Assembly: GCA_030629925.1 (NCBI GenBank)
Contig: DAOVOB010000055.1
Location: 1-6,956, forward strand
Length of the DNA: 6,956 nucleotides
Source: Fidelibacterota bacterium
GTDB lineage: Bacteria; Fidelibacterota; Fidelibacteria; Fidelibacterales; Fidelibacteraceae
Direction: 5' to 3'
In this document: one piece after another, positions 6,953 through 6,956 of the stretch
Layout: every line of letters begins with the position of its first letter
How positions within the stretch are numbered: position 1 is the first letter of the stretch
The notes under the pieces: generated by a model
Seen by the model: only the letters and a program-made list of their open reading frames with translations
What the model was told of the DNA's origin: nothing
Database searches by the model: none
Position numbers and translations under genes: made by a program

Positions 6953-6956
6953 GATT

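Overview
The window reads as chromosomal DNA of a member of the FCB group (Bacteroidota, Cloacimonadota, Marinimicrobia and relatives). The main reason is a large C25-family protein on the minus strand that looks like PorU, the sortase of the type IX secretion system (T9SS), a system largely confined to that group. The DNA is moderately AT-rich, with a very AT-rich intergenic region. I cannot assign a genus.

Layout, left to right. (1) 1-1638, plus strand: the 3' five-sixths of dnaK (Hsp70), cut by the window edge, closed by a strong intrinsic terminator at 1659-1692. (2) 1693-2147: a gene-free, repeat-rich spacer. It holds a 98-bp imperfect palindrome of the dispersed-repeat/MITE type (1775-1872), flanked by degenerate TGACTGG/TAACTAG-type short repeats in opposite orientation, then AT-rich DNA. 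(3) 2148-2345, plus strand: a 65-residue two-helix membrane protein with a near-perfect ribosome binding site and no recognised function. (4) 2346-2466: a short convergent spacer containing a relatively GC-rich hairpin block and a weak terminator-like hairpin. (5) 6938 down to 2467, minus strand: a two-gene unit, the PorU-like sortase followed by a Maf-family nucleotide pyrophosphatase. The two overlap by four bases (ATGA), so they are probably co-transcribed and translationally coupled.

Functionally the genes are a mixture: protein folding (DnaK), envelope export (PorU-like), nucleotide-pool hygiene (Maf) and an unknown small membrane protein. Only the porU-maf pair shows operon organisation. 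I found no RNA genes, CRISPR array, insertion sequence with a transposase, or phage genes. I see no convincing undescribed system. The items most worth a second look are the composite palindromic repeat, the 65-residue membrane protein, the structured block at 2347-2420, and the coupling and TTG start of the PorU-like gene.
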